A stretch of 64,000 nt of DNA from Ipomoea triloba. Its lineage: Eukaryota > Streptophyta > Magnoliopsida > Solanales > Convolvulaceae. Position 1 is the first letter of the stretch; the number at the start of each line of letters is the position of its first letter. The notes below the pieces were generated by a model. That model saw only the letters and a list, made by a program, of their open reading frames with translations. It searched no databases and was not told the origin of the DNA. The stretch lies in the NCBI RefSeq assembly GCF_003576645.1, contig NC_044916.1:1823989-1887988 (forward strand). The letters run 5' to 3'. A program made the position numbers and the translations under genes. Shown in pieces: positions 63,901 through 64,000 of this stretch.

Positions 63901-64000
63901 ATTTCCAGTTACACAATAAGTATATTGCGCAAAGCTAGTGGAAGGGGTAAAAGCAGAAAAGCTGGGGGACTAATAACAATTGAGCTTCCTGAACAGGATC
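60935..64000 (+). CDS. DExH-box RNA helicase, DExH7-like (N-terminal part)
   Basis: Cut by the window edge; only the region before the helicase core is present. Exons: 60935-61228, 61560-61662, 61757-61947, 62108-62158, 62790-62943, 63024-63424, and 63802 to at least 64000. It starts MAPKKKQQQQKQKQKASSSS, then PKLQISAENESRLRRLLLNS. A UBA-like segment spans exons 1-2: KLRSIYEKLSCEGFKDDQIE followed by ATYEAALDWLCLNL, which should recognise ubiquitin-like surfaces. Later blocks: GSVGIISTAREDW, SQADWIRRYMEQQEE, EFHTARLEAIRAKE, LEKLEGIWKK, and in the last exon SGRGKSRKAGGLITIELPEQ. By memory this matches Arabidopsis DExH7 (At1g58060), a plastid-annotated DExH protein. ATPase motifs should follow beyond 64000. 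Confidence 0.93.

Overview
The window is nuclear DNA from a flowering plant, a dicot. Genes have many short exons with GT-AG introns (one GC-AG), the intergenic DNA is AT-rich, and there are many SINEs, MITEs and Mutator-like elements. A captured fragment near 33.7 kb reads like the plastid-targeting leader of the ADP-glucose pyrophosphorylase small subunit in the form I remember from sweet potato. I therefore lean towards Convolvulaceae (Ipomoea-like), as an inference only.

Ten genes can be built exon by exon, nine complete and one running off the right edge. In order: a bZIP-like protein of the Arabidopsis At4g06598 type (+, 375-2411); ribosomal protein eS12 (+, 4587-6194); Mediator subunit MED22 (-, 7291-9568); the C2H2 zinc-finger factor YY1 (-, 16799-20810); a class I TCP factor closest to TCP8 (+, 27756-29225); an EI24/etoposide-induced-2.4 membrane protein (-, 37298-41394); the CX9C protein CMC4 (+, 42785-44839); a NIPA-type magnesium transporter (-, 45850-49928); plastid ATP phosphoribosyltransferase HISN1 (+, 54479-58679); and the N-terminal part of a DExH7-like RNA helicase (+, from 60935). 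These are ordinary housekeeping and regulatory genes with no operon-like logic. From memory, their Arabidopsis counterparts fall in two tight clusters, At4g06598/06634/06676 and At1g58060/58080/58100. The window therefore looks like one ancestral block that Arabidopsis later split and thinned.

The space between genes is a layered record of transposition. At 10013-15790 lies a 5.8 kb copia-type LTR element with a perfect 5-bp target duplication and nearly identical LTRs but a wrecked pol region. Its LTRs carry two antisense tRNA-like modules, and the two copies differ only across one of them. At 33363-34613 lies a Pack-MULE-like element with about 110-bp inverted ends and a perfect 9-bp target duplication, which has captured the AGPase leader. 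Three more inverted-repeat elements have 10-bp duplications (46267-46543, 52999-53889, 59692-60440). There is also a hAT-type MITE, a nested PIF/Harbinger-type MITE, several tRNA-derived SINEs with clear target duplications (one with a repeated head next to the TCP gene), and a stub of a LINE just upstream of YY1.

Assembly marks are visible: a run of 38 G at the left edge, a 116-base N gap (51064-51179) flanked by G runs, a single N inside a CT microsatellite, and a C run at 30004. No CRISPR array, rRNA or functional tRNA gene was seen. I did not find a previously undescribed molecular system. The most unusual items are the gene-capturing element, the LTR with tRNA-like modules, and the bZIP family that lacks the invariant DNA-contacting asparagine.
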